Position numbers and translations under genes: made by a program. The notes beneath the pieces are model-generated. The model worked only from the letters and a program-made list of their open reading frames with translations, had not been told where the DNA came from and made no database searches. A DNA stretch of 9,328 nt from Spirochaetaceae bacterium (GTDB taxonomy: Bacteria; Spirochaetota; Spirochaetia; SZUA-6; RPPD01), in NCBI GenBank assembly GCA_003818675.1, contig RPPD01000048.1:1-9328 (forward strand), written 5' to 3'. Shown here piece after piece: positions 1 to 5,815 of the stretch; the first letter of the stretch is position 1; each line of letters begins with the position of its first letter.

Positions 1-1367
1 AATACGGATGAAGCCGAGAGCACCGGCCGCAGTAAATCCCATCCAAAGAGCACGCGCATGAACATGTTGTCAGCTTTAATTCCAGTCATTCCAAAGACGG
101 CGATGACAAGAGAGCCCAGGATTATACCCGCGGTGCCGAAGAGCAATGTGATCAACAGTGTTTCCGTGGTGATCATGCGCCGCACAGAACCCTTTTGCCC
201 GCCGATGGCCCTGATGGTCCCGATTTCCGGGATACGTTCCGTGATTGAAATGACCAGTGTGTTCATGATGATGATGAGGGCCACGATAAAAATGACCATG
301 ATGGCGATATTGAAGACGAGCTGGAGACTCAATGCCATATTCGCGGCAAAACCCGCACCCCATTGCCAGCCAGATACCTCAAGTTCCAGGTCTTTGTCTG
401 CGATATATGCCTCAAGCGAGCCGCGGACATTGGCAGCTGTTGTTTCGTTTCCGGTTTTCAAAAGAAGAAAGTGCCAGGCTTCAGGTTGTCCATTCGCCTT
501 GATCCCGGCAATCTGTTCAGTTGCCGGGCCGGGTGTTTGCATTTCAAGGATATCGGCGCTTTTTGATTCCGCCATTGTCACAAGGGAGTCAGTCCCGAAC
601 AGATCCTCCTCGTTTATTTCGCCTAGGAGTGCCTTTTCATTGTCGCTCAAGTCAGCTTCGGTGACTTCCCGGATGTCCATGCCTGAGAGTTCGCGCAGCG
701 TTGAAATGTTGACGAGAGAAACGCGTTCAAGCTGCGGTCCGGTCTGCTTGTAGTAGAATATTCCTTCGACTGTAACTTCGCGTATCCGGGTGCCGGCGAC
801 CGGGTTCATGCCGGATAGTCTGAGCATATCACCTGCATGCACTGCAATCCCTGTTTCGTCCAGGATTGTGTCAGCAGTGTGCTTTGACAGGAGTATCCCG
901 GGCCTTTTGCCCGTTATCATACTGCCCTCGTGCATCACGAGATTGTCCGTAAACATTCCTGCGTATTCATCCGGGTCAATACCCCAGAGGATGCCAGCTC
1001 CGGCTGTATCCTCGCCGATGCTGATTGATACTGGATTTACTGCGAGAGGCATTGTCGCAATCACCCTGGTGTCTTCGGCGACAAGGTCCCTGATCTTAAT
1101 GTATGGTTCCAGCTCCGGAATCTGGGTGTTGCCCATATCAAGCCCCATGATCCCGAACAGTGAGAAGTTGCCATCGGCCTTGCCATGGATTATCAGATCC
1201 CCGGTATAATTGTCGCTGTATGTCGCGCGCAGTCCGGCGGTGATGGTGTCCAGAAAAGAGTTGCCTGCAACGAGAAGCGTTATTCCCGTGGCGATGAGGA
1301 TGCCGATGATCAAGGTCTTGACCTTGTGCTCGCGAAGGTTGCGGAGGGCTATTTTAAAAATGATCAC
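1..1367 (-). CDS. ABC transporter permease, FtsX/MacB type (3' end cut by window)
   Basis: The minus-strand frame is open from a GTG at 1367 to the window edge, giving 455 visible residues. The start is supported by AGGAGG at 1380-1375, 7 nt upstream, and by the GTGA overlap with the stop of the upstream ATPase gene. Visible order: a short cytoplasmic N-terminus; a membrane segment at about residues 18-36 (TLIIGILIATGITLLVAG); a large extracytoplasmic region at about 40-340, as in MacB_PCD proteins; a second membrane segment at about 350-374; the cytoplasmic FtsX-family motif ERIPEIGTIRAIGG at about 376-390; and a third segment at about 404-428. The fourth segment and the stop lie outside the window. 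Proteins of this family work as dimers with a LolD/MacB-like ATPase, moving lipoproteins, peptides or drugs through mechanotransmission rather than a classical pore. The substrate cannot be told from the sequence. No membrane-fusion protein or second permease is visible, but either could lie beyond the left edge. Confidence 0.93.
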   Translation of the reverse strand, partial: MIIFKIALRNLREHKVKTLIIGILIATGITLLVAGNSFLDTITAGLRATYSDNYTGDLIIHGKADGNFSLFGIMGLDMGNTQIPELEPYIKIRDLVAEDTRVIATMPLAVNPVSISIGEDTAGAGILWGIDPDEYAGMFTDNLVMHEGSMITGKRPGILLSKHTADTILDETGIAVHAGDMLRLSGMNPVAGTRIREVTVEGIFYYKQTGPQLERVSLVNISTLRELSGMDIREVTEADLSDNEKALLGEINEEDLFGTDSLVTMAESKSADILEMQTPGPATEQIAGIKANGQPEAWHFLLLKTGNETTAANVRGSLEAYIADKDLELEVSGWQWGAGFAANMALSLQLVFNIAIMVIFIVALIIIMNTLVISITERIPEIGTIRAIGGQKGSVRRMITTETLLITLLFGTAGIILGSLVIAVFGMTGIKADNMFMRVLFGWDLLRPVLSASSV

Positions 1368-2074
1368 GTTATGGCCTCCTTCCTTGGTTTGCGCACATCC
1401 TCAACTATCATACCGTCCTTGAGTCGTATGACGTGGTCGGCAATGTTCACGATCATGTTGTCGTGCGTGCTGAATATGAACGTTGTCCCGAATTCCGTGT
1501 TCATGCGTTTCATCAGGGTTATGATCTGCGCTCCTGTGACTGAGTCAAGGTTCGCGGTGGGTTCATCAGCGAGTACAATCTCGGGCTTTGTAACAAGTGC
1601 GCGCGCGATAGCAACACGCTGGCGCTGGCCGCCAGAGAGCTCGCCCGGACGGTGTGTTTTCCATTCCAGAAGGCCCACCTCGCGGACAAGGTGCATGATC
1701 CACTCCCGGCGGTTTTTAGGCATTGATCCGTTTTTACCTATGAGCAGCGGGAATTCAATGTTCTCGTAGACGTTTAAGACCGGAATCAGGTTGAAGGACT
1801 GGAATATGAAACCCAGCACCCTGTGCCGCAGCGAGGTGAGGGTCTTGTCATCAAGGGAGGCGGTATCCGTGTCATTGATGATGACATTTCCAGCTGTGGG
1901 TGTATCAACGCATCCGATCATGTTGAGAATGGTTGATTTGCCGGATCCGGAAGGACCGGCGATGGTGATGAAATCCCCTTTTTCAATTTCAAAGTTCACG
2001 CCATGGAGCGCGCGGACCTGTGTCTTGCCAAGTGGATAATCCTTTGTTACCTCGTGCAGGCTGATGATTGCCAT
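1364..2074 (-). CDS. ABC transporter ATP-binding protein, LolD/MacB family
   Basis: This 236-residue protein has the usual length for a LolD/MacB-type nucleotide-binding subunit. All catalytic motifs are intact: Walker A GPSGSGKST at 40-48, Q-loop Q92, signature LSGGQ at 146-150, Walker B IVLADE at 166-171 with catalytic E171, the D-loop at 176-178, and switch histidine H204 in STHD. It should hydrolyse ATP at the cytoplasmic face and drive the permease encoded directly downstream. The ATG at 2074 is preceded by AAGGAG at 2086-2081 with a 6-nt spacer. Its TGA overlaps the permease GTG (GTGA, 1367-1364), so the two are probably translationally coupled and made in equal amounts. The family assignment is firm. 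Whether the transporter extrudes a compound, releases lipoproteins or acts in signalling is not shown. Confidence 0.96.
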   Translation of the reverse strand: MAIISLHEVTKDYPLGKTQVRALHGVNFEIEKGDFITIAGPSGSGKSTILNMIGCVDTPTAGNVIINDTDTASLDDKTLTSLRHRVLGFIFQSFNLIPVLNVYENIEFPLLIGKNGSMPKNRREWIMHLVREVGLLEWKTHRPGELSGGQRQRVAIARALVTKPEIVLADEPTANLDSVTGAQIITLMKRMNTEFGTTFIFSTHDNMIVNIADHVIRLKDGMIVEDVRKPRKEAIT

Positions 2075-2146
2075 GGTTTTCTCCTTTTATTGAGAAAACC
2101 TACTTCTTCAGACTGGAGAAAGACATAGACGGGGAATGAGAGTTTT

Positions 2147-2161
2147 ATAACAATTTGTTAT
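2147..2161. promoter_or_regulatory. 15-bp perfect palindrome, candidate operator
   Basis: ATAACAATTTGTTAT has perfect 7-bp arms around one central base. It sits immediately after the stop codon of the zinc-ribbon gene and 73 bp before the ABC ATPase start. Neither strand has a T-run after it, so it does not look like a terminator. Its size and symmetry fit a dimeric repressor site. A weak -35-like TTGTTA lies inside it on the minus strand, but no convincing -10 follows. An operator role is inference. Confidence 0.35.
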
Positions 2162-2560
2162 CTAGAATTCCTTGTATTTTTCAGGCCAACCGCAACTTAC
2201 GCAGTTTTTAACGCCAGGCGGGATGGGTGTCTGGCATTTGACGCAGACAGGCAGGTTGTCATACTCGTCCTTTTTCTTTTCCAGAGGGCCGTATTTTTTT
2301 CTGTAGGCTGCAAGCTCTTTTTCTGCAGGCCATTTAAAAAAACCAAGCAGGATCAGGATAAGTATGTTGACACCCGGTATGAACATAAAGGAGGATATGA
2401 ACGCAGAAAAACCGGCCTTGCGTGAGATGCGAAAGCATGCAATACAGAAAACCACCACAAAAACCGTAAGCAAAACGGATGCCAATATAAGTGAAACTGT
2501 ATCATGGTCGTATGTTATTGCAATTAAAAAATCCGTGCTTGCCCCGGAAAGCATAGGCAT
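2162..2560 (-). CDS. Small membrane protein with C-terminal zinc ribbon
   Basis: This 132-residue protein is not recognised as a named family. Two hydrophobic segments are clear, at about residues 22-43 (VSLILASVLLTVFVVVFCIACF) and 52-75, followed by a charged linker rich in lysine and glutamate at about 78-101. A C-terminal zinc ribbon follows, with C106, C109, C120 and C123 (CxxC-x10-CxxC). The layout suggests an inner-membrane protein exposing a zinc-binding tail, probably to the cytoplasm; its function is unknown. The SD region is GGAGGAGG at 2570-2563. The ATG at 2560 lies only 2-5 nt from it, so the in-frame ATG at 2554 (Met3), with about 8 nt, may be the true start. It follows the lipoprotein-like gene by 15 bp, so the two probably share a transcript. 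The ABC genes lie 87 bp downstream. Confidence 0.8.
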   Translation of the reverse strand: MPMLSGASTDFLIAITYDHDTVSLILASVLLTVFVVVFCIACFRISRKAGFSAFISSFMFIPGVNILILILLGFFKWPAEKELAAYRKKYGPLEKKKDEYDNLPVCVKCQTPIPPGVKNCVSCGWPEKYKEF

Positions 2561-2575
2561 TACCTCCTCCAGATT

Positions 2576-3136
2576 CTATTTTGTATAGCGGACGCGCATT
2601 ATTGTCTGCGAAACAAGTGATGGGGTGAGCGTGTCAAGAACACCTGCCGGGTCAAAGGGCTCTTTTCTGCGATCCATCACACGGATAAATGTCTTCTGGT
2701 CCATGATGCTGACAAGGTAACAGTGTTCGTCCGCGGGTCTGTGCTTCCTGAATACCTCGCCATACAGCGGATTTCCGTCATGGATGGCGATGTACAGGTT
2801 GTTGGCGTCAGGTCCTGCATGGATGAAAAATATGCCGGATATGGATGTATAATTTCCGGCAAAATTGCCCTGGAAGGAATAGTATGTGACTGAAGCCCGT
2901 CCTTCCTGCGGTCTTGATGACGCTTGCGCTATATTGACTACAATGGCAAATGTTTCATTGTTGGTGATGAACTTTACTTCGCCAACTGCCACACCGCTTT
3001 TAATGTCATAGAGTACCTCGTCGGTGGATTTTAAAGGCAGGGCGTTTTTTTCAGCAGGAGACAGGTTGGATTTGTTTTCAGTGGTGCAGCCGCAGGCCGC
3101 AGAGATAAAAATTAACGCCATCATGATTACACGCAT
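2576..3136 (-). CDS. Putative lipoprotein of unknown function
   Basis: I do not recognise a family. The frame is open upstream to an ATG at 3205, but that longer version would run through a 10-bp-stem hairpin with an A8 tract (3157-3195) and would put a polar extension ahead of a signal peptide. The ATG at 3136 is therefore preferred and gives 186 residues. It starts with a short hydrophobic stretch (MRVIMMALIFISAACGC) that ends in possible lipobox cysteines C15 or C17. Neither position is ideal: S-A-A-C has Ser at -3, and A-C-G-C has Cys at -2. The serine- and asparagine-rich stretch after it (TTENKSN) is typical of a mature lipoprotein tether. The remainder looks like a small globular extracytoplasmic domain. 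No good SD precedes either start. Its stop is 15 bp from the next gene, suggesting one transcript. The reading frame is fairly sure; lipoprotein status is moderate. Confidence 0.7.
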   Translation of the reverse strand: MRVIMMALIFISAACGCTTENKSNLSPAEKNALPLKSTDEVLYDIKSGVAVGEVKFITNNETFAIVVNIAQASSRPQEGRASVTYYSFQGNFAGNYTSISGIFFIHAGPDANNLYIAIHDGNPLYGEVFRKHRPADEHCYLVSIMDQKTFIRVMDRRKEPFDPAGVLDTLTPSLVSQTIMRVRYTK

Positions 3137-3156
3137 GGCAGCGCCGGTATAAATAT

Positions 3157-3195
3157 GCTGCTGACAAGAAGTACCCCTGTCAGCAGCTTTTTTTT
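3157..3195 (+). terminator. Intrinsic-terminator-like hairpin, plus-strand orientation
   Basis: A perfect 10-bp stem (GCTGCTGACA, 3157-3166, with TGTCAGCAGC, 3178-3187) encloses an 11-nt loop. On the plus strand it is followed at once by eight T residues (3188-3195). Read on the minus strand, the hairpin follows the ribbon-helix-helix gene stop by about 30 nt, but only a broken ATATTTAT comes after it. It may therefore work on both strands, with a stronger signal on the plus strand. The genes on both sides are minus-strand, so the orientation is unexpected. Confidence 0.7.
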
Positions 3196-3216
3196 GTACA
3201 GACATAAAATTGCAGG

Positions 3217-3435
3217 CTATTTCTTTGACTTCTTTCCCGCAGATCCGCGGTATTCATCCACGATTTTCTTGAAGTTGGCCTTGTCGCCGCTGGTGTTTTT
3301 CTCGATATACTCGATCATGAGATCAATAACGCCTTCGCTCTCGGTCTTTCCATAAATCGAGCAGAACCCGCGGAACATGCTTAAAAGCTGGTTCGGGATG
3401 CCTTTTACTAGATAATCTACCTTTTCCATAGCCAT
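3217..3435 (-). CDS. Small ribbon-helix-helix (RHH) DNA-binding protein
   Basis: This 72-residue protein fits the RHH (MetJ/Arc-type) fold. It has a short basic beta-strand (DYLVKGIP, residues 7-14), a first helix at about 15-29 (NQLLSMFRGFCSIYG), a KTESEG turn, a second helix at about 34-46 (GVIDLMIEYIEKN), and a lysine-rich tail ending GKKSKK. Such proteins dimerise, and the paired strands read the DNA major groove. The start at 3435 has AGAGGAG at 3449-3443 with a 7-nt spacer. No toxin gene adjoins it, so it is not an obvious antitoxin. It is flanked upstream by a terminator and its own promoter and downstream by a hairpin, so it is probably monocistronic. Its target DNA is unknown. The fold assignment is from pattern only. 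Confidence 0.75.
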   Translation of the reverse strand: MAMEKVDYLVKGIPNQLLSMFRGFCSIYGKTESEGVIDLMIEYIEKNTSGDKANFKKIVDEYRGSAGKKSKK

Positions 3436-3470
3436 ATAGACACTCCTCTAACAAATTGAGATTTGAGGAC

Positions 3471-3499
3471 AGTCTACAACTGGCTTTTCTGTTCGTCAA
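3471..3499 (-). promoter_or_regulatory. Sigma-70-like promoter of the RHH gene
   Basis: On the minus strand, TTGACG (3499-3494, 5 of 6 to consensus) is separated by 17 nt from TAGACT (3476-3471, 4 of 6). Transcription would begin near 3464, leaving a leader of about 29 nt that contains the AGAGGAG ribosome site. It lies just past the terminator of the preceding gene, as expected for an independent transcription unit. Confidence 0.55.
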
Positions 3500-3512
3500 G
3501 ATAACGGGAGAG

Positions 3513-3560
3513 AAAAAACGCTGGTGTTTTCCATCAAGATTGCTTATGTCAACACCAGCG
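3513..3560 (-). terminator. Intrinsic terminator after the DUF4476-like gene
   Basis: On the minus strand, a perfect 10-bp stem (arms at 3560-3551 and 3528-3519, CGCTGGTGTT with AACACCAGCG) is followed directly by six T residues (3518-3513). The loop is long, at 22 nt. It lies 49 nt beyond the stop codon of the secreted-protein gene and separates it from the RHH gene. Confidence 0.8.
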
Positions 3561-3609
3561 CTGATATCTGCTGTTTAATACAATAAATGGCATGCGGAAT
3601 TAAACCGCG

Positions 3610-4149
3610 TCAGAACGATTGTTCAATCACCTGCGACTCTGTCTGCTGAACAAGACTTACAAGCTCTTCCTTTGTGCTGACAAAGGCCGAACTGTACTTT
3701 ATGAAATCCGCCTTGTCATTCATGAAGGGCAGGGTTCCCATTATTGTACGGATTTGATTCGCGGTGAACTGGTATTTGCGTGAATAGGCTGTGAAAATAG
3801 CCTTCTTGTTCTTGTAAAACTGCGTTCTGTTCATCGCCTGCATCATCTGGCCAAACTCATTGTCAGGGATTGCCAGGACTGCCGGACGAGCATGTATATC
3901 AGCATCTTTCAGCAGTGTGTTGATTTCATCGACTCTCTTTATCGCTTCGCGCCGCTCGCTGAAATTAAAAAGCTTGATATAGGAATCTTCAATGAATTTC
4001 AGATTTTCCCGGATTTTTTCGACCGGATTCCATGCCGCCGGGCCATGTCTTTCCGGGCCTCGTCCATCCTGTGCCCATGTGATGGCTGCAGCTGAGGCTG
4101 AAATTATCAGCGCGGTGATGACTGCAAAAAGCAAGTAATTTTTTTTCAT
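3610..4149 (-). CDS. Secreted DUF4476-like protein
   Basis: The protein is 179 residues. The N-terminus is a standard Sec signal peptide: MKKN, a hydrophobic core at about 5-23, and a likely cleavage after TWA26. A charged low-complexity linker (DGRGPERHGPAAWNP) and a helical region at about 43-83 follow. From about 93 to 168 the pattern resembles DUF4476: a PDNEF...MMQAM helix, then QFTANQIRTIMGTLPFMNDK, then a run ending FVSTKEELVSLV. No catalytic residues are evident, and the mature protein has no cysteines. It is probably a soluble periplasmic or exported all-helical protein of unknown role. The start is supported by CGGAGGAG at 4160-4153. A strong terminator follows, so it is likely monocistronic. 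The DUF4476 call is by eye and needs a profile search; the gene itself is secure. Confidence 0.82.
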   Translation of the reverse strand: MKKNYLLFAVITALIISASAAAITWAQDGRGPERHGPAAWNPVEKIRENLKFIEDSYIKLFNFSERREAIKRVDEINTLLKDADIHARPAVLAIPDNEFGQMMQAMNRTQFYKNKKAIFTAYSRKYQFTANQIRTIMGTLPFMNDKADFIKYSSAFVSTKEELVSLVQQTESQVIEQSF

Positions 4150-4157
4150 ATTCTCCT

Positions 4158-4169
4158 CCGTAACAACGG
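4158..4169 (-). other. Small hairpin abutting the SD of the secreted-protein gene
   Basis: CCGT-TGTT-ACGG on the minus strand forms a 4-bp stem with a tetraloop, and its 3' arm shares bases with the GGAGGAG ribosome site of the gene starting at 4149. It could shade or present that site, but a 4-bp stem is weak and may be chance. In the rest of the 209-bp divergent region (4150-4358) I see A/T tracts but no convincing promoter for either gene. Confidence 0.2.
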
Positions 4170-4347
4170 TTTTTATTGCCCCCTGTCAGATGACTGCAGG
4201 TATGCACATGCAATCTGTCCGACATATTACAAACAAAAACAGCGGGATGGTGTTACAAAAAAAGAACGTCTGTGTGGTCTTTTTTAAGGTTGCATTTTGT
4301 CGGTTTTCATTTTATGGTTTCTTTTGGGACTTCACGGAATTGTATAC

Positions 4348-4354
4348 AGGGAGG
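4348..4354 (+). promoter_or_regulatory. Ribosome binding site fixing the aldo/keto reductase start
   Basis: AGGGAGG is followed by tandem ATGs at 4356 and 4359. It is 1 nt from the first and 4 nt from the second, so the second ATG is the likelier start. The in-frame ATG at 4272 has no such site. Confidence 0.7.
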
Positions 4355-4358
4355 CATG

Positions 4359-5360
4359 ATGAGACAGGTTGAGCTTGGGAAAACCGGAATTGCCATTTCA
4401 CCCATCGGGCTCGGGTGCTGGCAGTTTTCGGACGCCGTGGGAATAGGTGGCAGGTACTGGCCGGCACTTCCCGCAGAAACAATGCATGAAATTATCAAGA
4501 TATCACTTGAGGGCGGGATAACATGGTTTGACACTGCGGAGATCTACGGTTGGGGAGCTTCTGAACGGGCACTAGCCTCTGGTCTGAAGGAATGTGGAGT
4601 AGAGCCAGGTGATGTGGTGATTGCGACAAAGTGGATGCCAGTCATGCGCAGGGCGGAATCAATCAGAAAGACGTTTGCAGATCGAGTGAAATGCCTTTCG
4701 CCTTTTCCTGTTGACTTGCACCAGGTGCATTTCCCTATCTCGTTTTCTTCCATAGAAAAGCAGATGAATGTGATGGCAGATCTTTTTGAGGAAGGAAAGA
4801 TCAGGGCCATAGGTGTAAGCAATTTTACCAGAAAGCACATGGAAAAGGCACATGACGCGCTCGCGCGCCGCGGGATTCCGCTTGCCGCAAACCAGATGCG
4901 TTATCATTTGCTCAACAGGCGCATTGAATCAAACGGAGTGCTGGAGCTTGCCAGGGAGCGTGGGATTACAATCATAGCATACTCGCCGCTTGCGCAAGGG
5001 ATTTTGTCCGGAAAGTTCCACAAGGATCCCGGCCTGATTAAAAAACTGACAGGACCGCGAAAATTCTTGCGCATGTTCAAGCCTGCTGGACTCGCGGAAT
5101 CAAAGCCGCTTGTGGATTGTCTGGAACAGGTCGGAAAGACCTGTAATGCAAGCGCGGCCGAGGTTGCCCTTGCCTGGATGATCCAGCGCAATGGAGACGC
5201 TGTTGTGGCAATCCCCGGGGCGTCAAAACCGCAACATGCCAAGATGAACGTGCGTGCGCTTGACCTGAAGCTGAAGCAGGAAGAGATAGAACGCATAGAC
5301 GATGTGAGCAGAAAAGTTCCTGGTGTGCGGGCGGTTGTCCCCAAAAATACAATTTCATAG
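4359..5360 (+). CDS. Aldo/keto reductase family oxidoreductase
   Basis: From ATG 4359 the product is 333 residues, normal for the family, and begins with the characteristic MRQVELGKTGIAISPIGLG. The fold is an (alpha/beta)8 barrel that uses NADPH to reduce aldehydes or ketones. The catalytic tetrad is visible: D58 and Y63 (FDTAEIYG), K91 (IATKW), and H124 (DLHQVHFP). EEGKIRAIGVSNF at about 144-156 and AIPGASKPQHAKMN at about 284-297 (cofactor-phosphate binding) are also canonical. The frame is open upstream to 4272, but those 29 residues are hydrophobic, unlike the family, and precede the SD. It is the only plus-strand gene in the window, divergent from the secreted-protein gene and convergent with the DUF3795 gene. 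The substrate cannot be inferred; nothing adjacent suggests a pathway. Confidence 0.95.
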   Translation: MRQVELGKTGIAISPIGLGCWQFSDAVGIGGRYWPALPAETMHEIIKISLEGGITWFDTAEIYGWGASERALASGLKECGVEPGDVVIATKWMPVMRRAESIRKTFADRVKCLSPFPVDLHQVHFPISFSSIEKQMNVMADLFEEGKIRAIGVSNFTRKHMEKAHDALARRGIPLAANQMRYHLLNRRIESNGVLELARERGITIIAYSPLAQGILSGKFHKDPGLIKKLTGPRKFLRMFKPAGLAESKPLVDCLEQVGKTCNASAAEVALAWMIQRNGDAVVAIPGASKPQHAKMNVRALDLKLKQEEIERIDDVSRKVPGVRAVVPKNTIS

Positions 5361-5397
5361 CGGCCCCTTTTGTGGGGAGCACCGCGAAGTTTTTTTT
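5360..5397 (+). terminator. Probable intrinsic terminator of the aldo/keto reductase gene
   Basis: GCGG-CCCC (5360-5367) can pair with GGGG (5374-5377) and CCGC (5382-5385), with a 4-nt bulge (AGCA) and a TTTTGT loop. After four further bases comes a run of eight T residues (5390-5397). It sits between the two convergent genes, and its T-run reaches the DUF3795 stop codon. The bulge and offset lower confidence. Confidence 0.55.
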
Positions 5398-5765
5398 CAG
5401 ATTGTGCTCTTGGGTCTACTCCGCAGCGCCTCCAGACTTTTTTTAGCGTTTTCGTCATATTTCCAGATTGCGCTCACCTTTTCACACCCGAAATCCTTGC
5501 ACTCCGCACAGGTCGCATAACCCTTTTCCAGGGCGCAGGTCCGGACTCCACAGACCATGCAGTGGCTGAAGAGTTTGGCCTTGTCATTCTGCTGGCAGCC
5601 CAGGCAGTTGATTGTTTTCCAGTCAATTACCCCGCCGAACATTTTTGACCACTCGTCAGCGGTCTTTTTCCGAAGCTCGTCGCTGTTATGGATGGTAGCC
5701 TGATAGGCTCCGCACTTCACGCAGTCCAGGCCGCATTTCGCAATGATTTTGTTCTGGTTTGTCAT
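5397..5765 (-). CDS. Cysteine-rich DUF3795 family protein
   Basis: The product is 122 residues from ATG 5765. That start follows AAGGAGG at 5777-5771 with a 5-nt spacer; the in-frame TTG at 5780 would place the ribosome site inside the coding region. The pattern matches DUF3795: an N-terminal IAKCGLDCVKCGAYQAT, then LRKKTADEWSKMFG, and paired cysteines. Eleven cysteines are visible: C11, C15, C18, C54, C57, C69, C72, C77, C86, C89 and C94. Their CxxxCxxC, CxxC and CxxC-x4-C spacing suggests zinc or iron-sulfur binding in a small cytoplasmic protein. The family's biochemical role is not established. It lies 50 bp downstream of a WYL regulator on the same strand with no strong terminator between, so the two may be co-transcribed. 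Confidence 0.88.
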   Translation of the reverse strand: MTNQNKIIAKCGLDCVKCGAYQATIHNSDELRKKTADEWSKMFGGVIDWKTINCLGCQQNDKAKLFSHCMVCGVRTCALEKGYATCAECKDFGCEKVSAIWKYDENAKKSLEALRSRPKSTI

Positions 5766-5770
5766 GATAT

Positions 5771-5777
5771 CCTCCTT
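5771..5777 (-). promoter_or_regulatory. Ribosome binding site fixing the DUF3795 start
   Basis: AAGGAGG on the minus strand lies 5 nt ahead of ATG 5765. The open frame extends upstream to TTG 5780, but that codon immediately precedes the site, which rules it out as the natural start. Confidence 0.8.
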
Positions 5778-5815
5778 CAATATTTTCAGGCAATTCTATA
5801 CGAGGAAACCTGACA

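Noticed and set aside
58..753. Long plus-strand open frame opposite the permease gene
   Set aside because: It lies antisense to a clearly conserved permease; its protein is low-complexity (Ser, Met and Arg rich) and resembles no family, as expected for a shadow frame.
3137..3205. 23-residue N-terminal extension of the lipoprotein gene (open frame from ATG 3205)
   Set aside because: It would run through a terminator-like hairpin, has no ribosome site, and would place a polar segment ahead of the signal peptide.
3594..3608. GCGG-7-CCGC small hairpin just after the DUF4476-like gene
   Set aside because: A 4-bp stem without a T-run; the much stronger terminator lies 34 bp further downstream.
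4258..4285. Inverted repeat AAAAAAGA / TCTTTTTT upstream of the aldo/keto reductase
   Set aside because: It is made of A and T tracts and would form a weak stem; it is readily explained by AT-rich intergenic composition.
4272..4358. 29-residue N-terminal extension of the aldo/keto reductase (open frame from ATG 4272)
   Set aside because: It precedes the AGGGAGG ribosome site, is hydrophobic and unlike the family N-terminus, which begins exactly at MRQVELGKTG.
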